A DNA stretch of 64,000 nucleotides. Origin: Pseudomonas sp. Teo4 (lineage in GTDB: Bacteria; Pseudomonadota; Gammaproteobacteria; Pseudomonadales; Pseudomonadaceae). The stretch lies in contig NZ_JAXCIL010000002.1 in NCBI RefSeq assembly GCF_034387475.1, positions 1,860,001 through 1,924,000 of the forward strand, written 5' to 3'. This document shows, piece by piece, positions 7,140 to 16,555 of this stretch. The notes under the pieces were generated by a model. The model searched no databases, was not told where the DNA came from, and saw only the letters and a list, made by a program, of their open reading frames with translations. Within the stretch, counting starts at the first letter, position 1, and each line of letters starts with the position of its first letter. Position numbers and translations under genes: made by a program.

Positions 7140-9379
7140 AGGGTTACCTCTTCAGCCTTGCGTGTCATACGTTCGAGCCGATCGATCGTTTGGGCTGCGT
7201 TGTCGACCTGCGCTTTGAGGACATTGATCCGGCGCTGCACTTCGTCAACGAAAGAGCCAGAGATAGTGCCCGGTGTATTACGCTCTACCTTCTTGAGGAA
7301 TGAGCTGATCGTTGTTTTGACCTTGCTGCCGAGTGAGCCAACAAAATCCTCTGCGGAGTCTTTGAACTGCTCAGCCTCGTAGCCCTTGAGGGTGCCTTTG
7401 CTTTTCAGGTCGTCAGGTAGGGGGATATCCAAATCGAAGTCGTCTTTCGGAATGGATTGGATGATGGACAGGATGGCGAGCTTGATCATCTGTGGATTGG
7501 CATCGTGCTCCAGAACGCCACGGATTTTCGGTGTCAGCGATCGGGCTAGCGCTTCATTCAAGCCTTGGTGGGAATAGCTCACTGTGGCGCTCAATTCGTC
7601 CTGAACATCGGTCATGTAGTCTTTGAGCGTGGATACAACCTGGCTGCTGATGATCTTTGCGCGGACTTCGGTTTTTTCCGTTGTACCACCAAGCCCTAGC
7701 TTGCGCGCGAACCAACCTAAGGCGCCGGCATTATCGACGGTATAGGTATGGCTGTAGGAACCTTCGGCATTATCGATAGCCGATTTCGTCTCACGAAGCA
7801 GCTGGGAAGCCTTCTGACGCATGCGTTCACGCAGGTTCTGGCGATAGTCGTCCATGGTGTACTTGAAACTGCCATCCAGCTCCAAGGCGAGATCCAGTCG
7901 CTTTGCCTCCAATGACGAAAGCTGCTCGTTAAGTTCGCCGACGTTAGCGCTTTTGATCTGCGACACTTGGTTTTTTGCAAGCGTGATGATGTATTGCTTG
8001 AACTCTTCCAAGATCTTCTGTTTGGTCGCTAGCTGGCTGCAGATGAAGTCAGTGGTGATCTTGGCTTTTTCCGCACGGACCTCTGCAAGCACGGCCTTGA
8101 CCGCATGGATGTTGGCCAAGCTTTCCAGGCTGCCCAGGGTCAGCTCCCGATTGTCACGGGAGAAGTAGTCTGGGTAATCGATGCTCAGGTTTTCCCATGT
8201 CACCTGCTCATTCGAATCCCAGCTTTCGGGGGCGTCGAGGCGGCGATTGAGGCTGTGGCACAAGCCCGAACTGTGCAGGAGGTTGTGGTGCACCGAACTG
8301 ATCAGTTTGTCGAACACCGAACCCACTTCGGGGCTGTTCTGTTTCATGTCCGACAGGGTACTTTGTGCCCGCGCAGAAAGCTGGGTGCGAATGGCTTCCA
8401 CGGCATCGCTCAGGCGAGCCCGCTTTTCACTGCCATAGAGCTGTGTATCAATTTGGCTGGCCACTAGCACTAGCTTCTGAATGCCTTCTTTCTTAGTGAT
8501 GCGGCCCATCACCTCCAGGTCTTGCTCATTGAGGAACTGGCCGGCCGGGCTGACGATGAATACCACGTCGCACGTCTTCAGCAGTTCGACCGTTCGTTCC
8601 TCGCGCGACTGCACCGGGTCGTTCATGCCGGGCGTGTCGATGATGCAGATATCGCGCAGCTCTTCCAGCGGCATGAAGACATGAACCGTCTTGGTGAACG
8701 GCATGTAAGTGCCATTGGCACCGACGTACTCGTGCAACCGCTGCGCCAGCTCCTTTGGGTTGCTGGCGCTGATTTCGCTTTGCGACTGCAACATTTTGCT
8801 ATCGATGCCGGAGGCTGTCATGCGCTTGAACTGGTCGTTGGCTGCAAACAAGCCTTCTTCCCGCTGCAACTCGGTTAGCGCCCTTTTTTCCGCCATCTGT
8901 GTCAGTTGTTGCATGTCGATCGACGTGCCCGGCGCCTGGGTGCTACGTCGTTTCACCAGTTCTTCGAGGCAGGCATCCTTGCGCGCTGCGAGCCGCTGTT
9001 CGTACTGGTCCGACTTGAACTTGATCGCCCTTATGTCAGCTTCACTGTAGAACTCGACCTTGGCTCGGAATACCTCTCCCCAGGTGATCGTGGTCAGCGC
9101 CGCCGTCATAGGCGTAGCGGCCTTTGGCAGGATTGGCTCACCGTCGAAGATCAGTGCATTGAGCAACGACGATTTGCCAGCCTTGACGCGGCCGACGATA
9201 CCAATGTTCATCAGCCGATTCTGGTCCTGCAACACTTGGAAGGACTGGGCAAGCTGTTGCGGTTCGTCGATGGCGTTCATGCGCTTGAACTGCTCGATTT
9301 CCCGTCCAAACAGGTCCTGATTGCTCCTTGCCAACGCATGAAGGCTTTCGCTGAACTCAACGAGTTTCTGGTAGTTCAT
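7136..9379 (-). CDS. Dynamin-like GTPase, 747 aa (second of operon)
   Basis: The G domain is N-terminal, with P-loop GRVKAGKS (residues 63-70) and DTPGMND (248-254); the expected N/TKxD position reads ASQID, a weak match. The rest is a long helical region with coiled-coil character, ending in VDEVQRRINVLKAQVD, as in dynamin stalks. A short hydrophobic/aromatic patch (ALGWFARKLGLGG, about 550-562) could be the membrane-contacting tip. It starts at an ATG 13 bases after the first GTPase and overlaps the third, so the three form one operon. Paired dynamins that act as heteromers are known in bacteria (LeoA/LeoBC, called Eleos in defence screens); similarity to those is inferred from family only. 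Confidence 0.8.
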   Translation of the reverse strand: MNYQKLVEFSESLHALARSNQDLFGREIEQFKRMNAIDEPQQLAQSFQVLQDQNRLMNIGIVGRVKAGKSSLLNALIFDGEPILPKAATPMTAALTTITWGEVFRAKVEFYSEADIRAIKFKSDQYEQRLAARKDACLEELVKRRSTQAPGTSIDMQQLTQMAEKRALTELQREEGLFAANDQFKRMTASGIDSKMLQSQSEISASNPKELAQRLHEYVGANGTYMPFTKTVHVFMPLEELRDICIIDTPGMNDPVQSREERTVELLKTCDVVFIVSPAGQFLNEQDLEVMGRITKKEGIQKLVLVASQIDTQLYGSEKRARLSDAVEAIRTQLSARAQSTLSDMKQNSPEVGSVFDKLISSVHHNLLHSSGLCHSLNRRLDAPESWDSNEQVTWENLSIDYPDYFSRDNRELTLGSLESLANIHAVKAVLAEVRAEKAKITTDFICSQLATKQKILEEFKQYIITLAKNQVSQIKSANVGELNEQLSSLEAKRLDLALELDGSFKYTMDDYRQNLRERMRQKASQLLRETKSAIDNAEGSYSHTYTVDNAGALGWFARKLGLGGTTEKTEVRAKIISSQVVSTLKDYMTDVQDELSATVSYSHQGLNEALARSLTPKIRGVLEHDANPQMIKLAILSIIQSIPKDDFDLDIPLPDDLKSKGTLKGYEAEQFKDSAEDFVGSLGSKVKTTISSFLKKVERNTPGTISGSFVDEVQRRINVLKAQVDNAAQTIDRLERMTRKAEEVTL

Positions 9380-9392
9380 CGGGTCGTCCGCC

Positions 9393-11099
9393 TTATTTGT
9401 ACAGGTGTTCGTTTGCAGCCGCCTTCACGGCGCTGGCCAGGTTTTCCAATGCGGCGGTCTTCTGACCGATCTCGGCTTCGCGCTGCAGGTTTTCCTCAGC
9501 AATGGTGTCGACGACGTGCTTCTGTTTGGTGATCTGCTCTTCGAAACCGTCGCCGATCTTTTTCAGCATGGCGTTGAGTTGCTCATCAATGATCGACGGG
9601 ATCTTCCCGCGCAGCTCCGCCTTGATATTCGGGAACACTTCACCGGTGAGTTTCTGGCGGAATTTCTCGCGCTCGTTGCCTCCACCGTTGAGCATCCTGA
9701 GGATTTCTGGCAGGAAGATGATCGCCAGTTCGACCAAGGGGTTGACCACCGATGTGGTCACGGCAAGCACGGTGGAAAGGCTGCGATAAAGCGCGACGCC
9801 TCCCGGTTTGTCGGCTTCGGCACGCGCGCTCAGGCGCGTGGACCAGTCACTGAGCAGTTCGGTGGTGCGCTCCAGTGACACCTTGACCTTGCCCGTCAGC
9901 TCTTCGCTCCAGTTGCCATTGATGTCCAACACGGCCATTTGGCCGTTGGTAGCGCTTAAGTTGCTGGCAATGCGGTCCACCATATTGCTGGAGATATCCT
10001 GCACTTCAGATTTGATCGTGCTGGCCAGGGTGCTACGGATGATGTCGGAGATCGCGTTCGACATGGCACCTGGGTTTTTGCTGCTACCCAGCGTCACGAG
10101 TTCTTCCAAGGCGTTATTTAGGGCGTTATCGAGGCTGCGCAGGCTGCGGTCGAGCATTTTCCCGGAGTAGCGATCCTTGAGGTCCGACTCCACATCCTTG
10201 CGCTGCTCCAGCAGCTTTTGCAGGGCTTGTTCCAGTGCACGAGCAGCTTGCTCGCTTTCAGCCTTGTCTTTCTTTAACAGGCTGAGCGCCAGATTGATTT
10301 GTGCCAGAACCTCGAAGTTCTGGTCTTTGAGAATATCGATGAACAGACGGGAGAACAGCGCGTCAGGCTGCAAGGCACTCAGCGCATTTTGCAGCGCTTC
10401 GCCATCGTGGTTGCCGACGGTGAGGCTACGGTGGTGATCACCGAAATACACACCCAGCTGGTCATCGACATACGCCTGCACTTCCTCCACCTGATCGGCA
10501 GCGCGCAGGTTGCATTTGCTGAGTAGGAAGGTGAAATCGGTGTTGTAGGTTTTCAGTTCGTCGAGCTTGCGCAGCATTGACTGGGTGATATTGCCGTCTT
10601 CGATGCTGGTCAGCACGACGAAGTGCACACCCCGTGGCAGGTAGTAAGCGATCGCCTTGTTGTGGTTTTCCAGCGAAGAGCCGAACCCTGGCATGTCGAC
10701 CAGAACTAGCGGTGCAATGGCTTTCAAGGCATCGCTGTCCAGGTAAAGGCGCAAGTGAGAGAACTCGCTGGAGCGACGGTTGATCGAGCTCAGCGCTTCG
10801 ACGGGCAGGTGTTCCTGAGTGCCGTCGGGCTTGATGGCCAGCAAGTACGGTTCGCTGGCGTAACGCAGCTCGGTTGCCAGCTCGGTCTCTGGTGCGATAC
10901 CAACGGGCAGTACTTGTTGCCCCATCAATGCGTTTAGCAGTGAGCTCTTGCCCGCGCTGAATGCACCGATTACCGGCACCACCAGCTCGGTCTCCATCAC
11001 TTTAGGCAGCAAGGTTTGGTCGAAGGTGAAGGCCTGACCCTCGAGCAACCCCTGCATTTTTTTCAAGTACGTGGCAAAGGCTTTCTGGCTTTCGAGCAT
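9393..11099 (-). CDS. Dynamin-like GTPase with hydrophobic paddle, 568 aa (first of operon)
   Basis: The G domain shows P-loop GAFSAGKS (residues 45-52), DMPGFGSS (135-142) and SKCN (194-197) at the G4 position. A helical stalk with many charged heptads follows (about 265-330). Near residues 440-475 there is a clearly hydrophobic stretch (STVLAVTTSVVNPLVELA, then IIFLPEI) that resembles the membrane-inserting paddle of bacterial dynamins. The protein ends in another coiled region. An AAAGGA ribosome site lies 9 bases before the ATG. It is preceded, 57 bases upstream on the same strand, by the zinc-ribbon gene at 11157-11366. It is the only one of the three with an obvious membrane segment. 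Confidence 0.82.
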   Translation of the reverse strand: MLESQKAFATYLKKMQGLLEGQAFTFDQTLLPKVMETELVVPVIGAFSAGKSSLLNALMGQQVLPVGIAPETELATELRYASEPYLLAIKPDGTQEHLPVEALSSINRRSSEFSHLRLYLDSDALKAIAPLVLVDMPGFGSSLENHNKAIAYYLPRGVHFVVLTSIEDGNITQSMLRKLDELKTYNTDFTFLLSKCNLRAADQVEEVQAYVDDQLGVYFGDHHRSLTVGNHDGEALQNALSALQPDALFSRLFIDILKDQNFEVLAQINLALSLLKKDKAESEQAARALEQALQKLLEQRKDVESDLKDRYSGKMLDRSLRSLDNALNNALEELVTLGSSKNPGAMSNAISDIIRSTLASTIKSEVQDISSNMVDRIASNLSATNGQMAVLDINGNWSEELTGKVKVSLERTTELLSDWSTRLSARAEADKPGGVALYRSLSTVLAVTTSVVNPLVELAIIFLPEILRMLNGGGNEREKFRQKLTGEVFPNIKAELRGKIPSIIDEQLNAMLKKIGDGFEEQITKQKHVVDTIAEENLQREAEIGQKTAALENLASAVKAAANEHLYK

Positions 11100-11156
11100 G
11101 GTGATAATCCTTTAAGTGCTGGGCTTGTTCGGAAGAGCAGGGCTAGCGCAAGGCGC

Positions 11157-11366
11157 TCAATGCTTGCGGATGTGCAGATGCCGGGCGGCTTTTGCCAGCA
11201 GGCTGTCAAGGGCGCCGGCCCGAGAAATTTGCAGACTGGGGTTGCCACATTTAGGGCAGCTGTGATGCCAGTCTCTAGGGCCCAGCGCGTCGCTAGCTGG
11301 GGCCACTGTCATGCTCCAGTTGCATTGATCACAGTGGAAGGTCATGGGACACGGAGGAATAGGCAT
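11157..11366 (-). CDS. Small zinc-ribbon protein heading the dynamin operon
   Basis: The product is 69 residues with CxxC pairs at Cys12/Cys15 and Cys37/Cys40. It shares its start MPIPP and the blocks PASDAL and RDW with the 66-aa protein at 2410-2610; the two are clearly paralogous. The C-terminus is basic (AARHLHIRKH). An AGGAC-type ribosome site precedes the ATG at 11366. It is the first gene of the minus-strand dynamin operon and is divergent from Zorya. A role as zinc-dependent adaptor or regulator of the GTPases is a guess based on position. Confidence 0.7.
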   Translation of the reverse strand: MPIPPCPMTFHCDQCNWSMTVAPASDALGPRDWHHSCPKCGNPSLQISRAGALDSLLAKAARHLHIRKH

Positions 11367-11983
11367 TCACACGTCCTGTATGAGTCAGAGTGGGCGCATG
11401 ATGGCACTCTGATTTCCCTTCGTAAACTGTCAATAAAACGCACTGTTTTGAGTTGAAACATGGGCTGAGAGCGGCTTTTTTGACGAGTTTCCCAAGATTA
11501 TATGAGCGGATGATTTACCTGTTTATTAGCCAGCTTTTGATTAGGCTCGTTGTTGTTGAAATTTGAAGTCACTGCAGGTGAGCTTTGCGACCCGCACCCG
11601 CCTGGTCCTGAGTCGCCTCTGTTTATGTCTGCAACCGAGAAGCGCAAGCGATGGCTCGAGGGCTATACATCGTCGTTTATGAGGAGATTGACGACGGTAC
11701 CCGTTCGACCTCCCGAGGCAGTAGTCCATTAGTCGTTGCGAGCTTTACGACGGTTGCGGCTCAGGCTAAGGTGCTGGCATAAGGACATTATTCTCTACCA
11801 TTTTGTCCACGGAAGGTTCTTGGGTCGCTGTGATGCGCCCATTCCACTCCGAATTTTTAGTGCCCCAAAACTTGCTCGGCAAGGTGCTGTCGCTATCCCC
11901 CAGCGGGATAGGTGATTGGCGCTTTCGTGTGGGTAATGCGGTCTTGCTGAACATCAAAAAATGCTCAATTGAAGGCGGAAGGT
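11367..11983. other. Divergent intergenic region between dynamin operon and Zorya
   Basis: About 617 bp separate the two divergent operons and must hold both promoters. It is AT-richer around 11440-11560. Apart from the tentative 43-aa frame listed separately, I see no convincing gene. No strong palindrome or hairpin was found. Confidence 0.6.
11651..11782 (+). CDS. Tentative 43-aa ORF upstream of zorA
   Basis: ATG 11651 to TAA 11782 reads MARGLYIVVYEEIDDG... and ends AAQAKVLA. A GAGAAG site lies about 10 bases upstream. The start is beta-strand-like and hydrophobic, the end helix-like, so it could be a real small protein or a fragment. It has no recognisable domain. It lies 200 bases before zorA on the same strand. 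Weak call. Confidence 0.25.
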   Translation: MARGLYIVVYEEIDDGTRSTSRGSSPLVVASFTTVAAQAKVLA

Positions 11984-14176
11984 ATGGATTTTTCGACGCT
12001 GCGGCACCTATGGGATGGTGCGAGCTCCGAGCAGTTGATCGCACCCATAGTGGTTGTTGGGTTTGTTGCCATTTTGTGCACTTGTTATTTTTTCCACTAT
12101 TTCTACAAATCTTTCGGTCTTAGTGGCCAGCTGAAGCGTTTGATCAAGACCTTGCAGAGCGCAAAAACAGCTCTCCCGCCACTTCGTCGATCAGAGCTGG
12201 AACGTCTGTTCAAAGACACCAAGCTGGAGCATTCCTGGCGCGAATATGCTGAAACGCTGCACGACCAGTTCGAGCTCAAGGAAGGCGAGCAGCTACTTGT
12301 CCGATCGCGAGCTACCGCCGCAGCAGCGCACTTCTTCTCACCGCAAAGTGTGGTTGATACCCCACTGCGGACCGAATTCTATAAACACCTGCCTGGCATT
12401 TTGACCGGAATCGGTATTGTCGGAACCTTCTTCGGCTTGATGTTAGGCCTCCAGCACTTTGACCCGAGCACACCTGAACAGGTTAACGCCAGCGTCGATA
12501 AACTGTTGAAAGACGTGTTGTTCGCTTTCTTTGGCTCCTTCATTTCAATCATGGCCTCTATCGGCGTCACGCTCACTGAAAAGTGGCGCCTGGGACAATG
12601 CTACAAACTGCTTGAGGAACTCAACGAAACAATCGACGGCCTTTTCGACAGTGGAGTCGGTGAGGAATACCTGGCTGAGCTGGTGCGCTCCAGTGCTGAA
12701 AGCTCGGTGCAAACCCGACAGCTGAAGGACAGCCTAGTTACTGATCTGCGGGAAATGCTACAGAACCTGGTTGATACCCAGGTCCGTGAAAGCCTCAAAT
12801 TGGCAGATACCTTGTCGACGACCTACCGTGACTCGGGGCAGCTGCTGGCCGACCAGGTGAGCGGCGCAATTGAAAATAGCCTCAAGTCGCCGCTTGAAGC
12901 CATCGCGGGGGCCGTGCAGGCCGCCAGTGGCGATCAGTCCGGGCAGGTACAGAACCTGCTTCAGGATGTTCTGGTGGCGTTTATGAACAAGCTGGAAGGT
13001 ACGTTCGGCCAGCAGTTCAATGGCCTGCACGAGTTGATGGGCCAGTCGGTTGCCGCCATGCAGTCGATGCAGCAGGGCTTCTCGACGCTGATCCAGGATA
13101 TGCGTTCGGCTAGCGAGTCCTCGAATCAAAACAGTTCGACCATGATTGCCCAGCTACTGGCCGATATGCAGGCCGGACAAAACGCCATGCAAGCGGGGAT
13201 GAACGAGATGCTCGCCAATCTGCAGGCTTCGGTTGCCCGTATCGGCAACGAAGGGGAGGGGGCTGGCGCTCGAATGGCCGAGCAACTGGAGAAGCTGTTT
13301 GCTCAAAGCGAGGCTCGCCAACAGGCAATGGCTGAGAATCTCCAGGCTTTTGTCGAGTCGATCAAACAGAGCATCGGCCAAGGCCAACAGGAAACCATGT
13401 CCAAGATTGCAGGCTCGGTCGAGGTGCTGGGTGAGCAGCTCTCTGCAGTCTTCAAGCAACTGGAACAGGGCCAGCAGCAGATGGATCAATCTACCCGCGC
13501 CGCCCAGGCTGACCTGCACCAAGGTACCCGCGAACTGGTGGGCGGCCTCGACGAGCAGGTCAAGGCTTTGCTGCAGACCGTTTCCGAGCAACAGAAGTCC
13601 GCCCAGGACACCATAAATGCATTGAGCGCCCAGACAGAGCAGCATCTGCACAGCATGCAGCTAGGCGCGGACAAGATGCGGGCGGCGGCTGAGCGATTTG
13701 AAACCGCCGGACAAAGTGTTGCGCGAGCCAGTGAGTCAACTGCGGGGTTGATGGGTACAGTTCAGGGTGCAGGGGCTGAGCTCGCACAGGCGTCGCGTGA
13801 GCTGAATACCGTTGTCGCGGACTACCGGAACAATCGTGAAGCGTTAGCGAAAACGCTCGCTGTCATCGAAGGGGTAGTTGCCAGTGCTCAAGGGGAAGCC
13901 AGCGGTCGCAACCAATATCTCCAGGACCTGAAGGTTCAGAGCGAACGGATGCAGGCGCTTAACCGCGAAGTGTATGAATACCTCGAAAACATCAGTGGTG
14001 TGCTGGGTAACGGCTTCAAGGAATTCGGTGAAGGCATGGACCGGGCGTTGAGACAAACCCTGGGCAGCCTCGACACCGAGCTCGATAAAGCAGTCAAGAG
14101 CCTCGCTGGCGGTGTGGAAGGGGTCAAGGAAAGTCTCGAAGATTTCGGCGACATCATGGAACGTATCAGGCGGTAA
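11984..14176 (+). CDS. zorA: Zorya anti-phage system motor subunit ZorA
   Basis: ZorA is the MotA/TolQ/ExbB-like subunit of the membrane motor that, with ZorB, senses phage attack and signals to cytoplasmic effectors. The 730-aa product has a first membrane span at about residues 17-42 and two more at about 136-158 (GILTGIGIVGTFFGLMLG) and 173-197 (LFAFFGSFISIMASIG), which form the MotA/TolQ-type core. A very long Gln/Ala-rich helical tail follows (about 230-730), as known for the ZorA intracellular tail. Start ATG 11984 is chosen over the TTG at 11969 because a GAAGG site lies 8 bases upstream. The gene leads a tight zorABCD operon (13 bases to zorB). Confidence 0.92.
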   Translation: MDFSTLRHLWDGASSEQLIAPIVVVGFVAILCTCYFFHYFYKSFGLSGQLKRLIKTLQSAKTALPPLRRSELERLFKDTKLEHSWREYAETLHDQFELKEGEQLLVRSRATAAAAHFFSPQSVVDTPLRTEFYKHLPGILTGIGIVGTFFGLMLGLQHFDPSTPEQVNASVDKLLKDVLFAFFGSFISIMASIGVTLTEKWRLGQCYKLLEELNETIDGLFDSGVGEEYLAELVRSSAESSVQTRQLKDSLVTDLREMLQNLVDTQVRESLKLADTLSTTYRDSGQLLADQVSGAIENSLKSPLEAIAGAVQAASGDQSGQVQNLLQDVLVAFMNKLEGTFGQQFNGLHELMGQSVAAMQSMQQGFSTLIQDMRSASESSNQNSSTMIAQLLADMQAGQNAMQAGMNEMLANLQASVARIGNEGEGAGARMAEQLEKLFAQSEARQQAMAENLQAFVESIKQSIGQGQQETMSKIAGSVEVLGEQLSAVFKQLEQGQQQMDQSTRAAQADLHQGTRELVGGLDEQVKALLQTVSEQQKSAQDTINALSAQTEQHLHSMQLGADKMRAAAERFETAGQSVARASESTAGLMGTVQGAGAELAQASRELNTVVADYRNNREALAKTLAVIEGVVASAQGEASGRNQYLQDLKVQSERMQALNREVYEYLENISGVLGNGFKEFGEGMDRALRQTLGSLDTELDKAVKSLAGGVEGVKESLEDFGDIMERIRR

Positions 14177-14189
14177 CGGAGGCTAGTCG

Positions 14190-14933
14190 ATGTTTGGTAA
14201 GCAAATGCCTTCGGCTGCCCGTTCAAAGGACGAGGGAGAGAAGCCTTTCTGGATTTCCTTCGCTGATTTGATGACCGCGATGATGATTCTGTTTCTTGTA
14301 GTCATGGTGGCGGCTTTGAGTTCTGTGACGCAGCGTATCAATCAGGCGGAGCAGGGGGAGAAGCAGCGTAGCAAGGACATCAGTCAGATTTGCGAGCACC
14401 TGAGCCTCAAGGCGAAGACTGCCAGCAAGACCATCGTCGTGGACTGCAAGGACAACCGGATCAGCTTCGGCGATGCTGGTCGCTTTGGGCATAACCAGTA
14501 CGCGCTGAGCAACGATGGCCAATCGGCACTTCAGGAGGTCGTGCCGATGATTCTGGACGCGGCCAACAGTGAAGAGGGGCGCAAGTGGTTCAAGCAGGTC
14601 GTGATCGAGGGGTCTACCGATACCGACGGTTCCTACCTGTATAACTTGCACCTGTCACTGCAGCGTTCGGAGTGGGTGATGTGCAGCCTGCTCGATAGTC
14701 GCAGCCCGCTCCAGGTCGGATTGTCGCCGGAGCATCAGCAGCAAATCAGATCGATGTTTCTGGCGGGTGGCGTGTCCTTCAATAATGCAAAGGACACCAA
14801 GGAAGAAAGCCGGCGAGTGGAGTTGCGCATGCAGTTTTTTGGCTTGAAGGAGAAGGAGGGCAATCTCAAGCCTGATGTGCCGGTGTTCACTAATACTGAT
14901 GTGGAAAAATGTCAGTTGGCGATGAACCGATGA
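14190..14933 (+). CDS. zorB: Zorya anti-phage system subunit ZorB
   Basis: ZorB is the MotB/ExbD-like partner that anchors the motor to peptidoglycan. The 247-aa product has one N-terminal membrane helix, WISFADLMTAMMILFLVV (residues 21-38), containing the conserved proton-carrying aspartate at position 26. A C-terminal OmpA-like domain (about 100-235) follows, with the phrase VIEGSTDTDGSYLYNLHLS. The start has a CGGAGG site. The stop overlaps the zorC start (ATGA). Length and Asp position agree with described ZorB proteins as I recall them. Confidence 0.92.
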   Translation: MFGKQMPSAARSKDEGEKPFWISFADLMTAMMILFLVVMVAALSSVTQRINQAEQGEKQRSKDISQICEHLSLKAKTASKTIVVDCKDNRISFGDAGRFGHNQYALSNDGQSALQEVVPMILDAANSEEGRKWFKQVVIEGSTDTDGSYLYNLHLSLQRSEWVMCSLLDSRSPLQVGLSPEHQQQIRSMFLAGGVSFNNAKDTKEESRRVELRMQFFGLKEKEGNLKPDVPVFTNTDVEKCQLAMNR

Positions 14934-16555
14934 GCAGCTCGATCGCGAGGCTTTCCGCCGCCATTAGCCAAAGCCTGTCAGCTCATCGCACAGTGCATGC
15001 CCCAGAGCCGTTGGAGCGCTTCCCTCGTCTGACTGCTGCGGGAGTCGACCTATACGAGCGGTTCGAGCGCGCTGAAAAGGCCTTGCCGCCACCCGAAGAA
15101 AAGCGCCGTGCTGCGATAAGCAAATTTCGCAATGTAGTACCACTTAACGCCTCGGAATGGCGCTTGGTGTTCGCCGGCCTTTCAGACAAGAGTGAGCGAG
15201 TTGGGCCGATACTGGACGATGACCAGCTTTACGCCCGGGTGCATAAAGAAGTTCATAGGCGTATTGAGAAGCGAGAACTGAGCCGCCGGGACTGGTTGGC
15301 GCTGTGCTTCAGCTACTTTGGATACGACGCTGCTACGCCTCAGCAGAATGCCAATTGGTGCCTGCTACGTGAAGATGTTCAGCTCGGTTTCGAATGTGTC
15401 CGAGACCAGCAGAAGCGTGTGAAGGAATGGGTGCAGATCGTTCAGCAGCATCAGGAGCTTTTTTCCGAGCAAGCAGGTGCCACGCTGGGTGACCAGATGT
15501 TCAAGGGCGAGATCAGCGACCTTTCGGCATTGCAGACGATTGCACAGATCCCCGACAAAAGTTGGCTGTGGAACAGGATTTTTAACGTACTGGTTTCTCG
15601 TATTTTCTTGTTGGATGACGCTGAGTTCTCTCAGCGTTTAGCCGACTTGGTTGACATCGGCCGGCAGCATCAGGGTTACATGAATCAGATTCTGAGTGCA
15701 TGTCTGTCGCGTTACCACTTGGCAGCTTATCGGGAGAAACCATCGTCGCTGCTCAAACAGCTCGCGCTCGACAATTGGGGTAGTCCGCAGATCCGCTCCA
15801 GGCAAAACAGCTGGCTGCAGTATGTCGAAAAAGATGTCTGTGCGATGGTCGTAGCCTGGTTTGCGAAGGAGGATCTGGAGCACTTCTTCAACCTGCTGAA
15901 GGGCGATGATGACGTAGACCAGTCACGCCTTTTCTACTGGCTGCGGTTTGCCAACCAGATGAGCTACACCAGAATCATCATGGGCTCGGATGCATGGAGT
16001 AACGAAGGTCGAGACTTTGCTCATTTCCGTGAGAAGAACAAAGGGCGTCTTGGCCGGCTGATAGGCGCAGCTGGTCATAACAATGCTGTCGTCATGCAGA
16101 TCGGGAACTACTTTTTCGTGGAGTTCTCGGGAATGGGCGCCTGCTATGTGTATCAGGCAGACAAAGCTCCGTTTGATCCAGAAAAGTCCCAGCTTGGACT
16201 CGCTACCGAAATTAAGCAGCGCCATCTTGTGGTGGAGTGGATGCGTCACTTCCCGGCGCCGAGCCGCTCAGATCGCGTTGAGGGATGGCTGATCAAGTTC
16301 GATGACACCCTAGAGAGACTGGGTATTCGTATTCAAAGCCAGGGGGTAGAGCCTGTCACGTCAAGACTGCTGTCGTTTGACTATCAGCTTCGTGAGTCCA
16401 TGAGGTCAGTAAAACACACGCTCCAAGATCGACGTGCGCAGGGCGGTGCAATCCATATTCAACTCGAAGAAAATGATCAGGCTGCAACCATCGCCCTCCG
16501 GCGATTGGGCTTCAAGCCCGAGAACAATAAGCCACTACGGTTCTGGAGAGAGTAA
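14930..16555 (+). CDS. zorC: Zorya type I subunit ZorC (EH-signature protein)
   Basis: ZorC is the cytoplasmic type I-specific component, thought to bind DNA and act with ZorD when the ZorAB motor signals. The 541-aa product has the EH-signature style C-terminal half (RLFYWLRFANQMSYTRIIM, then FFVEFSGMGACYVY). The start is set at ATG 14930, which overlaps the zorB stop as ATGA; an in-frame ATG at 14909 would add 7 residues. The gene ends TAATG, so its stop overlaps the zorD start. It has no membrane segment. Presence of zorC rather than zorE identifies this as type I. Confidence 0.88.
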   Translation: MSSSIARLSAAISQSLSAHRTVHAPEPLERFPRLTAAGVDLYERFERAEKALPPPEEKRRAAISKFRNVVPLNASEWRLVFAGLSDKSERVGPILDDDQLYARVHKEVHRRIEKRELSRRDWLALCFSYFGYDAATPQQNANWCLLREDVQLGFECVRDQQKRVKEWVQIVQQHQELFSEQAGATLGDQMFKGEISDLSALQTIAQIPDKSWLWNRIFNVLVSRIFLLDDAEFSQRLADLVDIGRQHQGYMNQILSACLSRYHLAAYREKPSSLLKQLALDNWGSPQIRSRQNSWLQYVEKDVCAMVVAWFAKEDLEHFFNLLKGDDDVDQSRLFYWLRFANQMSYTRIIMGSDAWSNEGRDFAHFREKNKGRLGRLIGAAGHNNAVVMQIGNYFFVEFSGMGACYVYQADKAPFDPEKSQLGLATEIKQRHLVVEWMRHFPAPSRSDRVEGWLIKFDDTLERLGIRIQSQGVEPVTSRLLSFDYQLRESMRSVKHTLQDRRAQGGAIHIQLEENDQAATIALRRLGFKPENNKPLRFWRE

